From Sphingomonas populi (GTDB taxonomy: Bacteria; Pseudomonadota; Alphaproteobacteria; Sphingomonadales; Sphingomonadaceae), in NCBI RefSeq assembly GCF_004208535.1, contig NZ_SGIS01000002.1, positions 186,001 to 250,000 on the forward strand: a stretch of DNA of 64,000 bases. The letters are read 5' to 3'. The first letter of the stretch is position 1; every line of letters begins with the position of its first letter. Shown in pieces: positions 47,404 through 56,600 of the stretch. Position numbers and translations under genes: made by a program. Under the pieces are notes generated by a model, which saw only the letters and a program-made list of their open reading frames with translations, had not been told where the DNA came from and searched no databases.

Positions 47404-47413
47404 ATCGTCTCCG

Positions 47414-48712
47414 TCAGAAGCGCAGCCGGCCGCCGAGCGACAGCACGACGGCATGGGCATTGGTCAGCATGCCGTTGACCACGATCGGCGTTTGCACTTG
47501 CGTGCCGGCATAGGCCGCCGTCAGGCGATCGATCTTCGCGTCCTTGAAGGTGATGTACGAGCCCGCCGCATCGACCGTGAAGGACTTGCTCAACGCGAAG
47601 CTGGCGCCGCCCGCGAAGTTCCAGCGGTCGCTGTCGGGAACGCGCGCATCGCGATTGCCGTCGCTGGTCGGGCTCTCGTCGCGTTGGACGCCGGCGCGCA
47701 GCGTCAGCTTGGGCGAGACCGCGAGATCGACGCCACCCGCATAGCTCCAGGTGTCGTGATAATTCTCGGGAATCGCGGTGTTGAGCGGCCCGCCGAGCCG
47801 GATCGCGTCGAATTCCGACCAGCCGGTGCGGACCGCCTGCGCGTTGAGCGTGATCGCGGGCGTCACCGCGAGGCGTGCGCCGATCATCGCTTGCCACGGC
47901 GTGCTGAAGCTGGCCGTGGTGCGGAGCGTGCGGTTTTGCGGGGCGAGCGGGCCGAGCAGCCCCGTGATCGCCACCGATCCATCGAGCCGGTGCTTGACCG
48001 CCGACTTGTAGCTGCCGCCCAGCGAGAACGGCCCGGCATGATATTGCGCGCCAACGGTATACCCGAAATCGATGCCGTTGCCGGCCAGCCGCTGTTCGCC
48101 GTCGGCGAGCAGCGGCGAGAGGTTGGGCAGCGCGTTGGAGAGCGTGGCGTCGGCATATTCGATGTTCATCGATGCGCCGATCGCGAGATTGTCCGTCACC
48201 GCGAACGCGACGGTCGGCGCGATATCATAGGTGCGCAGCTTGGTACGGTCGGCGCTGTAGCGCGCCCAGCTCGTCGAGGGATAATCGGTGGTGAAGCTGT
48301 ACGGCGCGTTGACCGAGATGCCGACCGACAGGCGCGGTGCGACCCCGCACGCGAACGATCCGGCAGGCAGAACGCCGTTGCGGATCGGGTTGCGCGTGCT
48401 CGAATCGCCGCCCACTGCGCGGGCAGCCTGACCGGGACGCACGATCACCGTGCCATTGTCGACGACGTTGCCGCGCGGCAGGATCGCGCTGACGCCAAGC
48501 GCACCAGCGCAGCCGTCCTGCCAGCCGATCGCCGCCGGGTTCCACCAGATCGATTCCGGCCCCTGATCCGCGACCTCGCCAGAGAAGGCGCGGCCCGCGC
48601 CCTTCACCGACTGTTCCTGGAGGTAGAACGCGCTCGCATGCGCCACGCCGCCAAAGGCAAGGAACATCACCGGCAGCGTCGCCAGTGCCGAAGTCCTGCG
48701 GAAATTCTTCAT
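47414..48712 (-). CDS. fadL: FadL-type outer-membrane fatty-acid transporter
   Basis: A 432-residue beta-barrel porin. The start at MKNFRRTSAL gives a signal peptide ending near AHAS. The mature N-terminus AFYLQEQSVKGAGRAFSGEVAD and the nearby ESIWWNPAAIG are diagnostic for FadL, whose N-terminal hatch binds hydrophobic ligands. The barrel ends in LGGRLRF. It lets long-chain fatty acids or other hydrophobic compounds across the outer membrane and lies directly before fadD in the same operon. Confidence 0.93.
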   Translation of the reverse strand: MKNFRRTSALATLPVMFLAFGGVAHASAFYLQEQSVKGAGRAFSGEVADQGPESIWWNPAAIGWQDGCAGALGVSAILPRGNVVDNGTVIVRPGQAARAVGGDSSTRNPIRNGVLPAGSFACGVAPRLSVGISVNAPYSFTTDYPSTSWARYSADRTKLRTYDIAPTVAFAVTDNLAIGASMNIEYADATLSNALPNLSPLLADGEQRLAGNGIDFGYTVGAQYHAGPFSLGGSYKSAVKHRLDGSVAITGLLGPLAPQNRTLRTTASFSTPWQAMIGARLAVTPAITLNAQAVRTGWSEFDAIRLGGPLNTAIPENYHDTWSYAGGVDLAVSPKLTLRAGVQRDESPTSDGNRDARVPDSDRWNFAGGASFALSKSFTVDAAGSYITFKDAKIDRLTAAYAGTQVQTPIVVNGMLTNAHAVVLSLGGRLRF

Positions 48713-48759
48713 GTGCCTATCCATCCTCTCGTCTTTTTACTGAACTGGTGATCGTGCGA

Positions 48760-49161
48760 TCACCGAATACGCGTCCACACTTGCGTCTTGCACAACGGCC
48801 AGACGATGCAGCCCTTGAGCTTGATCTGATCCGCGCCGGTTTGGGTGAGCGTGGCCGTATAGGTGCCGCCGTCGTCGGCGTTGTAGATCGTGCCGCCGCT
48901 CCAGGCGCCCTGCTTCCAGGTGAAGCCTTTGAGAATCGTCAGCCCTTTCAGCGCGCGGCCGCGCAGGCTGGCGTCCTTGTTGTTGATGTCCTTGAGATGC
49001 GGATCGGCGCGCAGGCCGTCCGATTCGGCCAGCGATCCGCAGATCGACGTACCGCACTTGCTGATCTCCACCACGCCGTGGCGGGTGGGGGTTTGCCATC
49101 GACCGACCACGGAGTCCGGGGTGGTCGCGGCAGCGGCGGCCGCTGCCAACAGTAACATCAT
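48760..49161 (-). CDS. DUF2147 exported protein
   Basis: A 133-residue protein of the DUF2147 family. A short alanine-rich signal (MMLLLAAAAAAATTPD) leads to a beta-barrel-like domain beginning VVGRWQTPTRHGVVEISKCGTSICGSL, with later GGTIYNADDGGTYTATLT and KGCIVWPLCKTQVWTR. The paired cysteines are probably disulfides. Family members are periplasmic, often beside lipid-related genes, and have no assigned activity. It is the first gene of the fadL-fadD operon and divergent from the beta-oxidation operon. Confidence 0.85.
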   Translation of the reverse strand: MMLLLAAAAAAATTPDSVVGRWQTPTRHGVVEISKCGTSICGSLAESDGLRADPHLKDINNKDASLRGRALKGLTILKGFTWKQGAWSGGTIYNADDGGTYTATLTQTGADQIKLKGCIVWPLCKTQVWTRIR

Positions 49162-49265
49162 CCTCTCTCTCCCAACCTTGTGTCATGCCGGTGAACCGGC
49201 GCGCTGGTTTCGGCGTTTCGCCCATTACGGTTGCAACGCGAATCACTCTTTGCCGCAAAAATCAG

Positions 49266-49281
49266 TTGACGTATAGGTCAA
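49266..49281. promoter_or_regulatory. Candidate LiuR-type operator between divergent fatty-acid operons
   Basis: TTGACGTATAGGTCAA has perfect TTGAC/GTCAA arms, and its middle nearly matches the ACGT-NN-ACGT spacing I recall for LiuR sites. It lies in the 186-base region between the DUF2147-fadL-fadD and the fadA operons, so one site could serve both. TTGACG could also be a -35 box for the plus-strand operon. Confidence 0.55.
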
Positions 49282-49347
49282 TTATCGCACCATTAGGGAA
49301 TGACGATGGGAACGCTGATTCCCGACATCAATGGAGAGGCATGTTTG

Positions 49348-50484
49348 ATGCGCGACGTGGTTATTGCGGGCTATGCCCGGTCCCCCTTTCATCTCGCCGG
49401 CAAGGGCGCGCTGGCGCGAGTCCGCCCCGACGATCTCGCGGCGACCGTGATTCGCGGACTGATCGAGCGCACCGGCGTAAAGCCCGAGGATATCGAGGAT
49501 ATCGTGCTGGGCTGTGCCTTCCCGGAAGGTGAACAGGGCTTCAATATGGCCCGGCTGGTCGGGCTGCTCGCCGATCTTCCGCTGTCCGTCGGCGGCATGA
49601 CGGTCAACCGTTTCTGCGGCTCCTCGATGAGTGCGATCCACATCGCCGCCGGGCAGATTCAGCTCGGCGCGGGCGAGGCGTTCATCTGCGCCGGCGTCGA
49701 GTCGATGAGCCGCGTGCCGATGATGGGCTTCAACCCGCTGCCCAATCCTGCGCTCGCCAAGAAAAGCGCCGCGTACATGGGCATGGGCGATACTGCCGAG
49801 AACGTCGCGACCAAATATCAGATCACTCGCGCCCAGCAGGAGGCGTTCGCGGTGGCGAGCCAGGATAAGACCGCCGCTGCGATCGCCGCAGGCAAGCTCG
49901 ACGCCGAGATCGTGCCGATCCAGACCAAGGCGGGCGTGGTCGACAAGGATGGTACGCCGCGCGCCGGCACCACTGCCGAGGCGCTTGCCGGGCTGAAGCC
50001 GGCGTTCAGCAAGGAAGGCACGGTCACGGCGGGCACCGCCTCGCCGCTCACCGATGGCGCGAGTGCGGTGTTGGTGACGAGCGAGGAGTATGCGCGCGCC
50101 AACGGCCTGACGATCCTCGCCCGCATCAAATCGGTCGCGGTATCGGGATGCCAACCGGAAATCATGGGGATTGGCCCGGTCGAGGCATCGCGCAAGGCGC
50201 TCAAGCGCGCCGGCCTCGACGCCAGCCAGATCGACGTGGTCGAACTCAACGAGGCGTTCGCGAGCCAGGCACTCGCCTGCATCGGCGATCTCGGCCTCGA
50301 TGCCGCCAAGGTGAACCTCGATGGTGGCGCGATCGCGATCGGCCATCCGCTCGGCGCGACCGGCGCGCGGATCGTCGGCAAGGCGGCCGCCTTGCTCCAG
50401 CGCGAGGGCGGAAAATATGCGCTCGCGACGCAGTGCATCGGCGGCGGTCAAGGCATCGCCACCATTCTGGAGGCGGTAGAATGA
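49348..50484 (+). CDS. fadA: Acetyl-CoA acyltransferase (3-ketoacyl-CoA thiolase)
   Basis: A 378-residue thiolase that cleaves 3-ketoacyl-CoA with CoA. The start at MRDVVIAGYARSPF follows GGAGAGG; the open frame extends 16 codons upstream but without support. The nucleophile cysteine is in NRFCGSSM, and the histidine and second cysteine are in GHPLGATGAR and TQCIGGGQG. Its stop overlaps the next gene (ATGA). It is first of a five-gene beta-oxidation operon. Confidence 0.94.
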   Translation: MRDVVIAGYARSPFHLAGKGALARVRPDDLAATVIRGLIERTGVKPEDIEDIVLGCAFPEGEQGFNMARLVGLLADLPLSVGGMTVNRFCGSSMSAIHIAAGQIQLGAGEAFICAGVESMSRVPMMGFNPLPNPALAKKSAAYMGMGDTAENVATKYQITRAQQEAFAVASQDKTAAAIAAGKLDAEIVPIQTKAGVVDKDGTPRAGTTAEALAGLKPAFSKEGTVTAGTASPLTDGASAVLVTSEEYARANGLTILARIKSVAVSGCQPEIMGIGPVEASRKALKRAGLDASQIDVVELNEAFASQALACIGDLGLDAAKVNLDGGAIAIGHPLGATGARIVGKAAALLQREGGKYALATQCIGGGQGIATILEAVE

Positions 50485-52802
50485 GCGACGCCATCAAGAA
50501 GGTTTGCGTGATCGGCGCTGGCACGATGGGCGCTGGCATCGCCGCGCAGGTCGCCAATGCTGGCATCCCCGTTCTGCTGCTCGACATCGTCCGCGATCCC
50601 GCCGACCGTAACGCTGTCGCGGCGGGCGCGGTCGCCAAGATGCTCAAGACCGAGCCTGCCTCCTTCATGTCGAAAGCGGCGGCAAAGCTGGTCGAGATCG
50701 GCAACATCGAGGACGATCTGGCCCGCGTCGCCGAATGCGACTGGATCGTCGAGGCGATCGTCGAGCGGCTCGATCTCAAGCAACAGCTTTACACGAAGCT
50801 GGAGGCGGTGCGGCGCGAAGGAACGGCGATCTCGTCGAACACCTCGACCATCCCGCTCGATCATCTGATCGGAGGTCGCACCGAGGCATTCCGCCGCGAC
50901 TTCCTCATCACCCACTTCTTCAATCCGCCGCGCTACATGCGCCTGCTGGAAATCGTGTCCGGGCCGGAGAGCGACGCCGCGCTGGTGGCGCGCGTGTCGG
51001 ACTTCGCCGATCGCCAGCTCGGCAAGACGATCGTCGTCGCCAAGGATACGCCGGGCTTCATCGCCAACCGGGTCGGCACCTTCTGGATTCAGGCGGCGCT
51101 CAATGGCGCGTTCGAGCTGGGCCTCACCGTTGAGGAGGCTGATGCGATTGCGGGCAAGCCGATGGGCGTGCCGAAGACGGGCGTGTTCGGCTTGGTCGAT
51201 CTGGTCGGCATCGATCTGATGCCGCACCTCCAGAAGAGCCTCACCGAGACTTTGCCCAAGGATGACCCCTATCAGGCGATCTCGACGATCCCGCCGCTGA
51301 TCGGACGGATGATCGCGGACGGCTATACCGGCCGCAAGGGCAAGGGCGGTTTCTACCGGATCAACCGCGAGGCGGGCAAGCGCAAGGAAGCGATCGACCT
51401 CGCAACCGGCGAATACCGTCCAGTCGTGACGCCGCTGTCGCTGCCCGGCGCGGCAGCGAAGGGAGATCTCGGCGCGCTGCTCGCATTGCCCGGCAACGTC
51501 GGCGCTTATGCCTGGGCGATCCTCGGCCAGACGCTTGCTTACGCCGCCAGTCTGGTGCCCGATGCGGCCGATGATATCGTCTCGGTCGATACCGCGATGA
51601 AGCTCGGCTACAATTGGAGCTTCGGCCCGTTCGAGCTGATCGACAAGATCGGCGCCGCCACGCTCGCGAAGCGGCTGGCGGATGAGGGCAAGCCGGTGCC
51701 CGCGATCCTGACCCTGGCGGGCGAGCGCAGCTTCTACCGCGTCGAAAACGGCGTGCGTCAGTATCTCGGCCTCGACGGCGCGTATCACGACATTATCCGC
51801 CCCGAGGGTGTGCTGCTGCTCGCCGACATCAAACTCACCACGAAGCCGCTCGCCAAAACGGCTTCGGCGGCGTTGTGGGATGTCGGTGATGGTGTCGCTT
51901 GCATCGAATTTACCGGAAAGATGAACGCGCTCGATGGCGAGGTGATGGCGCTGATCGGCAAGGCGATCCCGATCGTCGCCGAGAAGTTCAAGGCGCTGGT
52001 CGTGTATAACGAGGGCAAGAGCTTCTCGGCGGGTGCCAACCTTGGTCTTGCGCTGTTCGCGGTCAACATCGCCGCGTGGGGTGAGATCGACAAGCTCGTC
52101 GCGGGCGGGCAGGAAGCCTACAAGGCGCTCAAATACGCCCCATTCCCCGTAGTCAGCGCGCCGTTCGGCATGGCGCTCGGCGGCGGGTGTGAGATGCTGC
52201 TCAATAGCGATGCGGTGCAGGCGCATGCCGAAACCTATACCGGCCTCGTCGAATGCGGTGTCGGCCTGATCCCCGGCTGGGGCGGTTGTGGTGAGATGCT
52301 CGACCGCTGGCGCAGCAACCCGGCGATGCCCAAGGGGCCGATGCCGGCGGTCGCCAAGGTTTTCGAGACGGTGTCGACCGCGACGGTCTCCAAGTCCGCT
52401 GCCGAAGCGAAGGAGCTTGGTTTCCTCCGCCCGAGCGACGGCGTCACCATGAATCGCGACCGGCTGCTCGCCGATGCCAAGGCCAAGGCACTTGCCCTGG
52501 TCGAGGGTTATCAGCCGCCGGCGCCCCCCGAATTCCGCCTCCCCGGTGCAAGCGGGCGTGTCGCGCTCGATATGGCGGTGAAGGGCTTTCAGGCGCGCGG
52601 TCTCGCCACCGACTATGACGGCGTCGTCTCAGGGTTTCTCGCCGACGTGCTGACCGGCGGCGAGGCCGATCTGGTCGATACCGTTACCGAGGCGGACCTG
52701 CTCGCGCTGGAACGCAAGGCCTTCGCGAAGCTGGTGCGCGATACCCGCACGCAGGCGCGTATCGAAACCATCCTCGAAACCGGCAAACCGCTGCGCAATT
52801 GA
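50481..52802 (+). CDS. 3-hydroxyacyl-CoA dehydrogenase / enoyl-CoA hydratase fusion (FadN-like order)
   Basis: A 773-residue bifunctional beta-oxidation enzyme. The NAD-binding dehydrogenase comes first (IGAGTMGAGIA at 11-21, STSTIPLD-like SSNTSTIPLD, THFFNPPRYM), and the crotonase domain comes last (GKSFSAGANL, FGMALGGGCEM, GLIPGWGG). This order is the reverse of E. coli FadB and matches the Bacillus FadN type found in many alphaproteobacteria. It starts in the stop codon of the thiolase gene, with which it should form the trifunctional complex. The ATG at 50481 is used; the upstream open frame overlaps fadA. Confidence 0.93.
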   Translation: MSDAIKKVCVIGAGTMGAGIAAQVANAGIPVLLLDIVRDPADRNAVAAGAVAKMLKTEPASFMSKAAAKLVEIGNIEDDLARVAECDWIVEAIVERLDLKQQLYTKLEAVRREGTAISSNTSTIPLDHLIGGRTEAFRRDFLITHFFNPPRYMRLLEIVSGPESDAALVARVSDFADRQLGKTIVVAKDTPGFIANRVGTFWIQAALNGAFELGLTVEEADAIAGKPMGVPKTGVFGLVDLVGIDLMPHLQKSLTETLPKDDPYQAISTIPPLIGRMIADGYTGRKGKGGFYRINREAGKRKEAIDLATGEYRPVVTPLSLPGAAAKGDLGALLALPGNVGAYAWAILGQTLAYAASLVPDAADDIVSVDTAMKLGYNWSFGPFELIDKIGAATLAKRLADEGKPVPAILTLAGERSFYRVENGVRQYLGLDGAYHDIIRPEGVLLLADIKLTTKPLAKTASAALWDVGDGVACIEFTGKMNALDGEVMALIGKAIPIVAEKFKALVVYNEGKSFSAGANLGLALFAVNIAAWGEIDKLVAGGQEAYKALKYAPFPVVSAPFGMALGGGCEMLLNSDAVQAHAETYTGLVECGVGLIPGWGGCGEMLDRWRSNPAMPKGPMPAVAKVFETVSTATVSKSAAEAKELGFLRPSDGVTMNRDRLLADAKAKALALVEGYQPPAPPEFRLPGASGRVALDMAVKGFQARGLATDYDGVVSGFLADVLTGGEADLVDTVTEADLLALERKAFAKLVRDTRTQARIETILETGKPLRN

Positions 52803-52814
52803 GAGACTGATCCC

Positions 52815-54605
52815 ATGCAAGTCTATGACGCTCCGCTGCGCGACATGCGCTTCGTTCTCGACGAACTGCACCAGGATGACGGCTTCGGCGGCATTCCGGC
52901 GCTCGAAGAGTTCACGCCCGACCTGACCAGCGCCGTATTGGAGGAAGCCGCGCGCTTCTCCCGCGAGGTGCTGGCGCCGATCAACCGATCGGGCGATGAG
53001 GAAGGCTGCCATTTCGAGAATGGCGTCGTCCGCACGCCGGAGGGCTTCAAGGAGGCCTATAAGCAGTTCGCCGAAGGCGGCTGGACATCGCTCGCGTCCG
53101 ATCCCGAATGGGGCGGGCAGGGTCTGCCCGAGGCGGTGAGCAAGCTCGTCGAGGAGATGAGCTGTTCTGCCAATCTATCGTTCGGCCTGTATCCCGGCCT
53201 CAGCCACGGCGCGACCACCGCGATCGAGGGTCACGCCAGCGAAGACCTCAAGCGCATCTACATGCCCAAGCTGGTGAGCGGCGAATGGTGCGGCACGATG
53301 TGCCTGACCGAATCGCATTGCGGCACCGATCTCGGCCTGTTGCGTACGCGCGCAGTGCCGCAGGACGACGGCAGCTACCGTGTCACCGGATCGAAGATCT
53401 TCATCTCGGCCGGTGAGCATGACCTGACCGACAACATCATCCATCTGGTGCTCGCGCGCTTGCCCGACGCACCCAAGGGCGTGAAGGGCATCAGCCTGTT
53501 CCTCGTGCCCAAGTATCTGCCCAAGGACGATGGGTCGATCGGTCCGTCGAACGGCGTCGCGTGCGGCGCGATCGAGCACAAGATGGGCCTCAAGGCCTCC
53601 GCCACCTGTCAGATGAACTTCGACGATTCGACCGGCTGGCTGGTTGGCGAGCCCAATAAGGGCATGGCCGCGATGTTCACGATGATGAACGCCGAGCGCG
53701 TCTCGGTCGGCATCCAGGGGCTCGGTGTCGGCGAGGCCGCGTACCAATCGGCAGTGTGGTACGCCAAGGATCGCCTGCAGGGACGATCGCTGTCGGGCGT
53801 CAAGAACCCCGGCGGGCCGGCCGATCCGATCATCGTTCACCCCGATGTGCGCCGCATGCTGATGACGATGCGCGCCTATAACGAGGGATGCCGTGCGCTG
53901 TCTGCGTGGGTATCGCGCGCGCTCGATGCCGAGAAGCATTCGCCCGACCCCGAAGTGAAGCAGCGCGCCGCCGATTTCACCGCGTTGATGACGCCGGTGG
54001 TGAAGGCGCTGTTCACCGACCTCGGCCATGAAAGCGCGCATCTCGCGGTGCAATGCTATGGCGGCCACGGCTACATCCGCGAGAGCGGGGTCGAGCAATA
54101 TGCCCGCGATGCGCGCATCGCGATGATCTATGAGGGCACTAACGGCATTCAGGCGCTCGATCTGGTCGGGCGCAAGCTCGGCGCGCATACCGGGCGGTAT
54201 CTGCGCAGCTTCTTCCACCCCGTCGCCAACTTCATCGAGGAGAACAGCGGCGAGGGGCCGATGAAGCCGATGATCGATGGTCTCGCCCGGGCATTCGGCG
54301 CGCTCCAGCTTTCGACCGCGACGATCGCCCAGCGTGGCTTGAGTGATCCCGAAGAAGCGGGTGCCGCAGCGAGCGACTATCTGCGGCTGCTCGGCCTTGT
54401 CGCAATGGCCTATTGCTACGCGCGCGCGACGAAGATCGCCGGGCTGAAACTGTTGTTCGGCACCGACGAGAAGGCGTTCTACGACGCCAAGATCAAGACC
54501 GCGACGTTCTTCTTCGAACGCATCCTGCCGCAGACGGCGGCCCTGTTCCTCCAGATCAAGGCTGGCAAGCGGTCGATGATGGCGCTCGACCAGGACGCGT
54601 TTTGA
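52815..54605 (+). CDS. Acyl-CoA dehydrogenase (FadE-type, long form)
   Basis: A 596-residue flavoprotein that makes the first double bond in beta-oxidation. It has an extended N-terminal helical region, CLTESHCGTDLGLLRTRA for FAD and substrate contacts, the catalytic glutamate in MIYEGTNGIQALDLVGRK, and a C-terminal helical extension of the type seen in very-long-chain and FadE5-like members. It lies 12 bases after the FadN-like gene, and its stop overlaps the next start. ETF would be the electron acceptor. Confidence 0.93.
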   Translation: MQVYDAPLRDMRFVLDELHQDDGFGGIPALEEFTPDLTSAVLEEAARFSREVLAPINRSGDEEGCHFENGVVRTPEGFKEAYKQFAEGGWTSLASDPEWGGQGLPEAVSKLVEEMSCSANLSFGLYPGLSHGATTAIEGHASEDLKRIYMPKLVSGEWCGTMCLTESHCGTDLGLLRTRAVPQDDGSYRVTGSKIFISAGEHDLTDNIIHLVLARLPDAPKGVKGISLFLVPKYLPKDDGSIGPSNGVACGAIEHKMGLKASATCQMNFDDSTGWLVGEPNKGMAAMFTMMNAERVSVGIQGLGVGEAAYQSAVWYAKDRLQGRSLSGVKNPGGPADPIIVHPDVRRMLMTMRAYNEGCRALSAWVSRALDAEKHSPDPEVKQRAADFTALMTPVVKALFTDLGHESAHLAVQCYGGHGYIRESGVEQYARDARIAMIYEGTNGIQALDLVGRKLGAHTGRYLRSFFHPVANFIEENSGEGPMKPMIDGLARAFGALQLSTATIAQRGLSDPEEAGAAASDYLRLLGLVAMAYCYARATKIAGLKLLFGTDEKAFYDAKIKTATFFFERILPQTAALFLQIKAGKRSMMALDQDAF

Positions 54606-55513
54606 CTCTGCCGGCAGCCCTCTCGTCGCGGCTCGCCATTCCGGCGATCGTCGCGCCGATGTTTCTGGTCTCCGGGCCGGATCTGGTTGTGGCGTGCTGC
54701 TCGGCGGGGCTGCTCGGGACGTTCCCGGCGCTCAACCAGCGGACGACGGATGGCTTCGAGCAATGGCTCGAGGCCATCGCGGTTCGGCTTGCCGGCGTGC
54801 CGGGGGCGGCGCCGTTCGGCGTCAATCTGATCGTCCACAAGAGCAACACCCGGCTTGAGGCCGATCTTGAGCGCATCGTCGCGCATAAAGTGCCGGTGGT
54901 CATCACCTCGCTCGGCGCCGTGTCCGAGGTGGTGCGTGCGGTGCAGAGTTACGGCGGGCTGGTGTTGCACGATGTCATCAGTGCGCGCCACGCCGAAAAA
55001 GCGGTCGCGGCTGGTGTCGATGGGCTGATCGCGGTCTGCGCGGGTGCGGGCGGGCACGCCGGTACGCTGAGTCCGTTCGCACTCGTTTCTGAAATACGGA
55101 CGTTCTTCGATGGACCGCTCGCGCTGGCCGGCGCGATCACCGAAGGGCGGCACATCGCCGCCGCGCGGATGATGGGCGCCGATCTCGGCTATATCGGATC
55201 GCACTTCATCGTCGCCGAAGAAAGTCTCGCCAGCGATGCGCAAAAGGCGATGATGTTGGGCGCGCGTGCGGCTGACGTCACCTATACTGACAAAGTTACC
55301 GGCGTGAACGCCAACTTCCTCGCGCCCAGCCTCGCCGCCGCTACACTGCCAGATACACATGGCGAATTGTCGATCTCGGAAGAGGCGCGTGCGTGGAAGT
55401 CGATCTGGTCGGCAGGTCAGGGCGTTGGCGCAGCGCGCGCGATCCGCCCGGCGCGCGATATCTGCGCCGTGCTGGTGGCGGAATACCAGGCGGCTAAGGG
55501 CATCGCGCTGTGA
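54602..55513 (+). CDS. Nitronate monooxygenase / enoyl-reductase-like flavoprotein
   Basis: A 303-residue FMN TIM-barrel of the NMO family. The start is a TTG overlapping the stop of the acyl-CoA dehydrogenase, giving MTLPAALSSRL; this fits the operon and the family N-terminus (APMFLVSGPDLVVACCSAGLLGTF). Conserved features are GGHAGT with its histidine, the AGAITEGRHIAAARMMGADLGYIGSHF phosphate-binding region and a late KSIWSAGQGVG. In beta-oxidation operons such proteins are recurrent, but their role is unsettled; detoxifying nitroalkanes or handling unsaturated acyl-CoA are both possible. Confidence 0.87.
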   Translation: MTLPAALSSRLAIPAIVAPMFLVSGPDLVVACCSAGLLGTFPALNQRTTDGFEQWLEAIAVRLAGVPGAAPFGVNLIVHKSNTRLEADLERIVAHKVPVVITSLGAVSEVVRAVQSYGGLVLHDVISARHAEKAVAAGVDGLIAVCAGAGGHAGTLSPFALVSEIRTFFDGPLALAGAITEGRHIAAARMMGADLGYIGSHFIVAEESLASDAQKAMMLGARAADVTYTDKVTGVNANFLAPSLAAATLPDTHGELSISEEARAWKSIWSAGQGVGAARAIRPARDICAVLVAEYQAAKGIAL

Positions 55514-55941
55514 CGGGTCTCGACGAAATCCGGGCGATGATTGCCGGTGGCCGACGGCCGCCGATGATGGAGTTGCTCGGCATCGATTTGGTCGAGATCG
55601 ACAAAGGGCACGTCGTATTCGAAGCCACGCCCGGCGCGTCGCATTACAATCCGCTCGGGATCGTGCATGGTGGCTTCGCGGCGACGATGCTCGATTCCGC
55701 ATGCGGCCTTGCCGCGAGTAGCGCGACGGAGGTGCCGATGACCTGCGTCACGCTTGAGATCAAGATCAGCTATCAGGCGGCGCTGAGCGCACGCACGGGC
55801 CGGGTTCGCGCGATTGGCCGGTTGGTCTCGTTGGGCCGGCGCGTCGCCTTCACCGAAGCGCGCTTGGTTGACGAGGCCGATCGGCTCTGCGCCACGGCCA
55901 CTTCGACATTGTTGGTTTCGGAACGTCAGCGAAACGCCTGA
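55510..55941 (+). CDS. PaaI-family hot-dog thioesterase
   Basis: A 143-residue thioesterase. The hot-dog motif HYNPLGIVHGGFAATMLDSACGLAASS carries the HGG segment and the aspartate that activates water. It is the last gene of the beta-oxidation operon; its GTG start overlaps the previous stop by four bases. It may release stalled acyl-CoA and return CoA. Confidence 0.9.
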   Translation: MTGLDEIRAMIAGGRRPPMMELLGIDLVEIDKGHVVFEATPGASHYNPLGIVHGGFAATMLDSACGLAASSATEVPMTCVTLEIKISYQAALSARTGRVRAIGRLVSLGRRVAFTEARLVDEADRLCATATSTLLVSERQRNA

Positions 55942-56120
55942 CGTCACGCAACGGACGGAGTCTGTCGCTCAGACGTCCTCCTGCCGATTCGGTATTGGCT
56001 GCTCGGTAAGCCGCACGCGGTCCGCGCATGGCAAAGGAAGTGTGCTGCTTTTCACCATACCGCGTCTGTTAACATATTGACGTGCCTTTAACCACCTTTG
56101 GCAGAGCTACCTCAGTGTCA

Positions 56121-56134
56121 GACCATATATGGTC
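56121..56134. promoter_or_regulatory. Perfect 14-bp palindrome in a 358-base gap
   Basis: GACCATATATGGTC is a perfect palindrome in the AT-rich part of the gap 55942-56299, about 170 bases before a small unknown gene. It could be an operator. No terminator with a T run is seen for the beta-oxidation operon, and nothing else in the gap can be supported. Confidence 0.4.
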
Positions 56135-56299
56135 ATTACGCTTTCGATTCGATGGCGAAGCATTTCGGGTGAGCAGATCTTGAAACATGCAAATGCGGCC
56201 GTGGCCTTCAATACCGAGCATTTTGCGGAATTTTCGGAGATTTGCGACCATTATGCCATTGGCTCGCGCACCCGATAGTCGCGTGTCCGGGAGATCGTC

Positions 56300-56590
56300 A
56301 TGAACGATGCAACCTCGCTTGCGGCGCTGTTCGTCGCGAGCTTCAACCGTGATCTTGCCGCGCTCGGCTGCCCGGCACGGGTCTCGTTGCCGCGCGGAGC
56401 TCATGCCGATCGCGTTCTGGAACTCCGTGACGCGGGTGGGCAATTCCTCTGTTTCGTCCCCGAAAGTGGCTCGCCGGAAATGGCGAAGACTGCGTACAGT
56501 CTTTACCTTCAGGGTCTTCGAGCCGGTGAACAACTCGCTTTGGCAAAGCTCCATATGATGATTGGGGCAGCCTTGAATCTGACCGACTGA
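56300..56590 (+). CDS. Small protein of unknown function
   Basis: A 96-residue protein that I do not recognise. GGGAG six bases before the ATG supports it as real. The sequence is mixed alpha/beta, neutral to slightly acidic: an N-terminal helix (SLAALFVASFNRDLAALG), a strand pair (ADRVLELRDAGGQFLCFVPESG) and two helices (MAKTAYSLYLQGLRAGEQLALAKLHMMIGAALNL). There is no signal peptide or membrane segment. It stands alone, convergent with the large LamG protein gene ten bases away. A palindrome in its upstream region may be its operator. Confidence 0.65.
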   Translation: MNDATSLAALFVASFNRDLAALGCPARVSLPRGAHADRVLELRDAGGQFLCFVPESGSPEMAKTAYSLYLQGLRAGEQLALAKLHMMIGAALNLTD

Positions 56591-56600
56591 TCCAAAAGCG

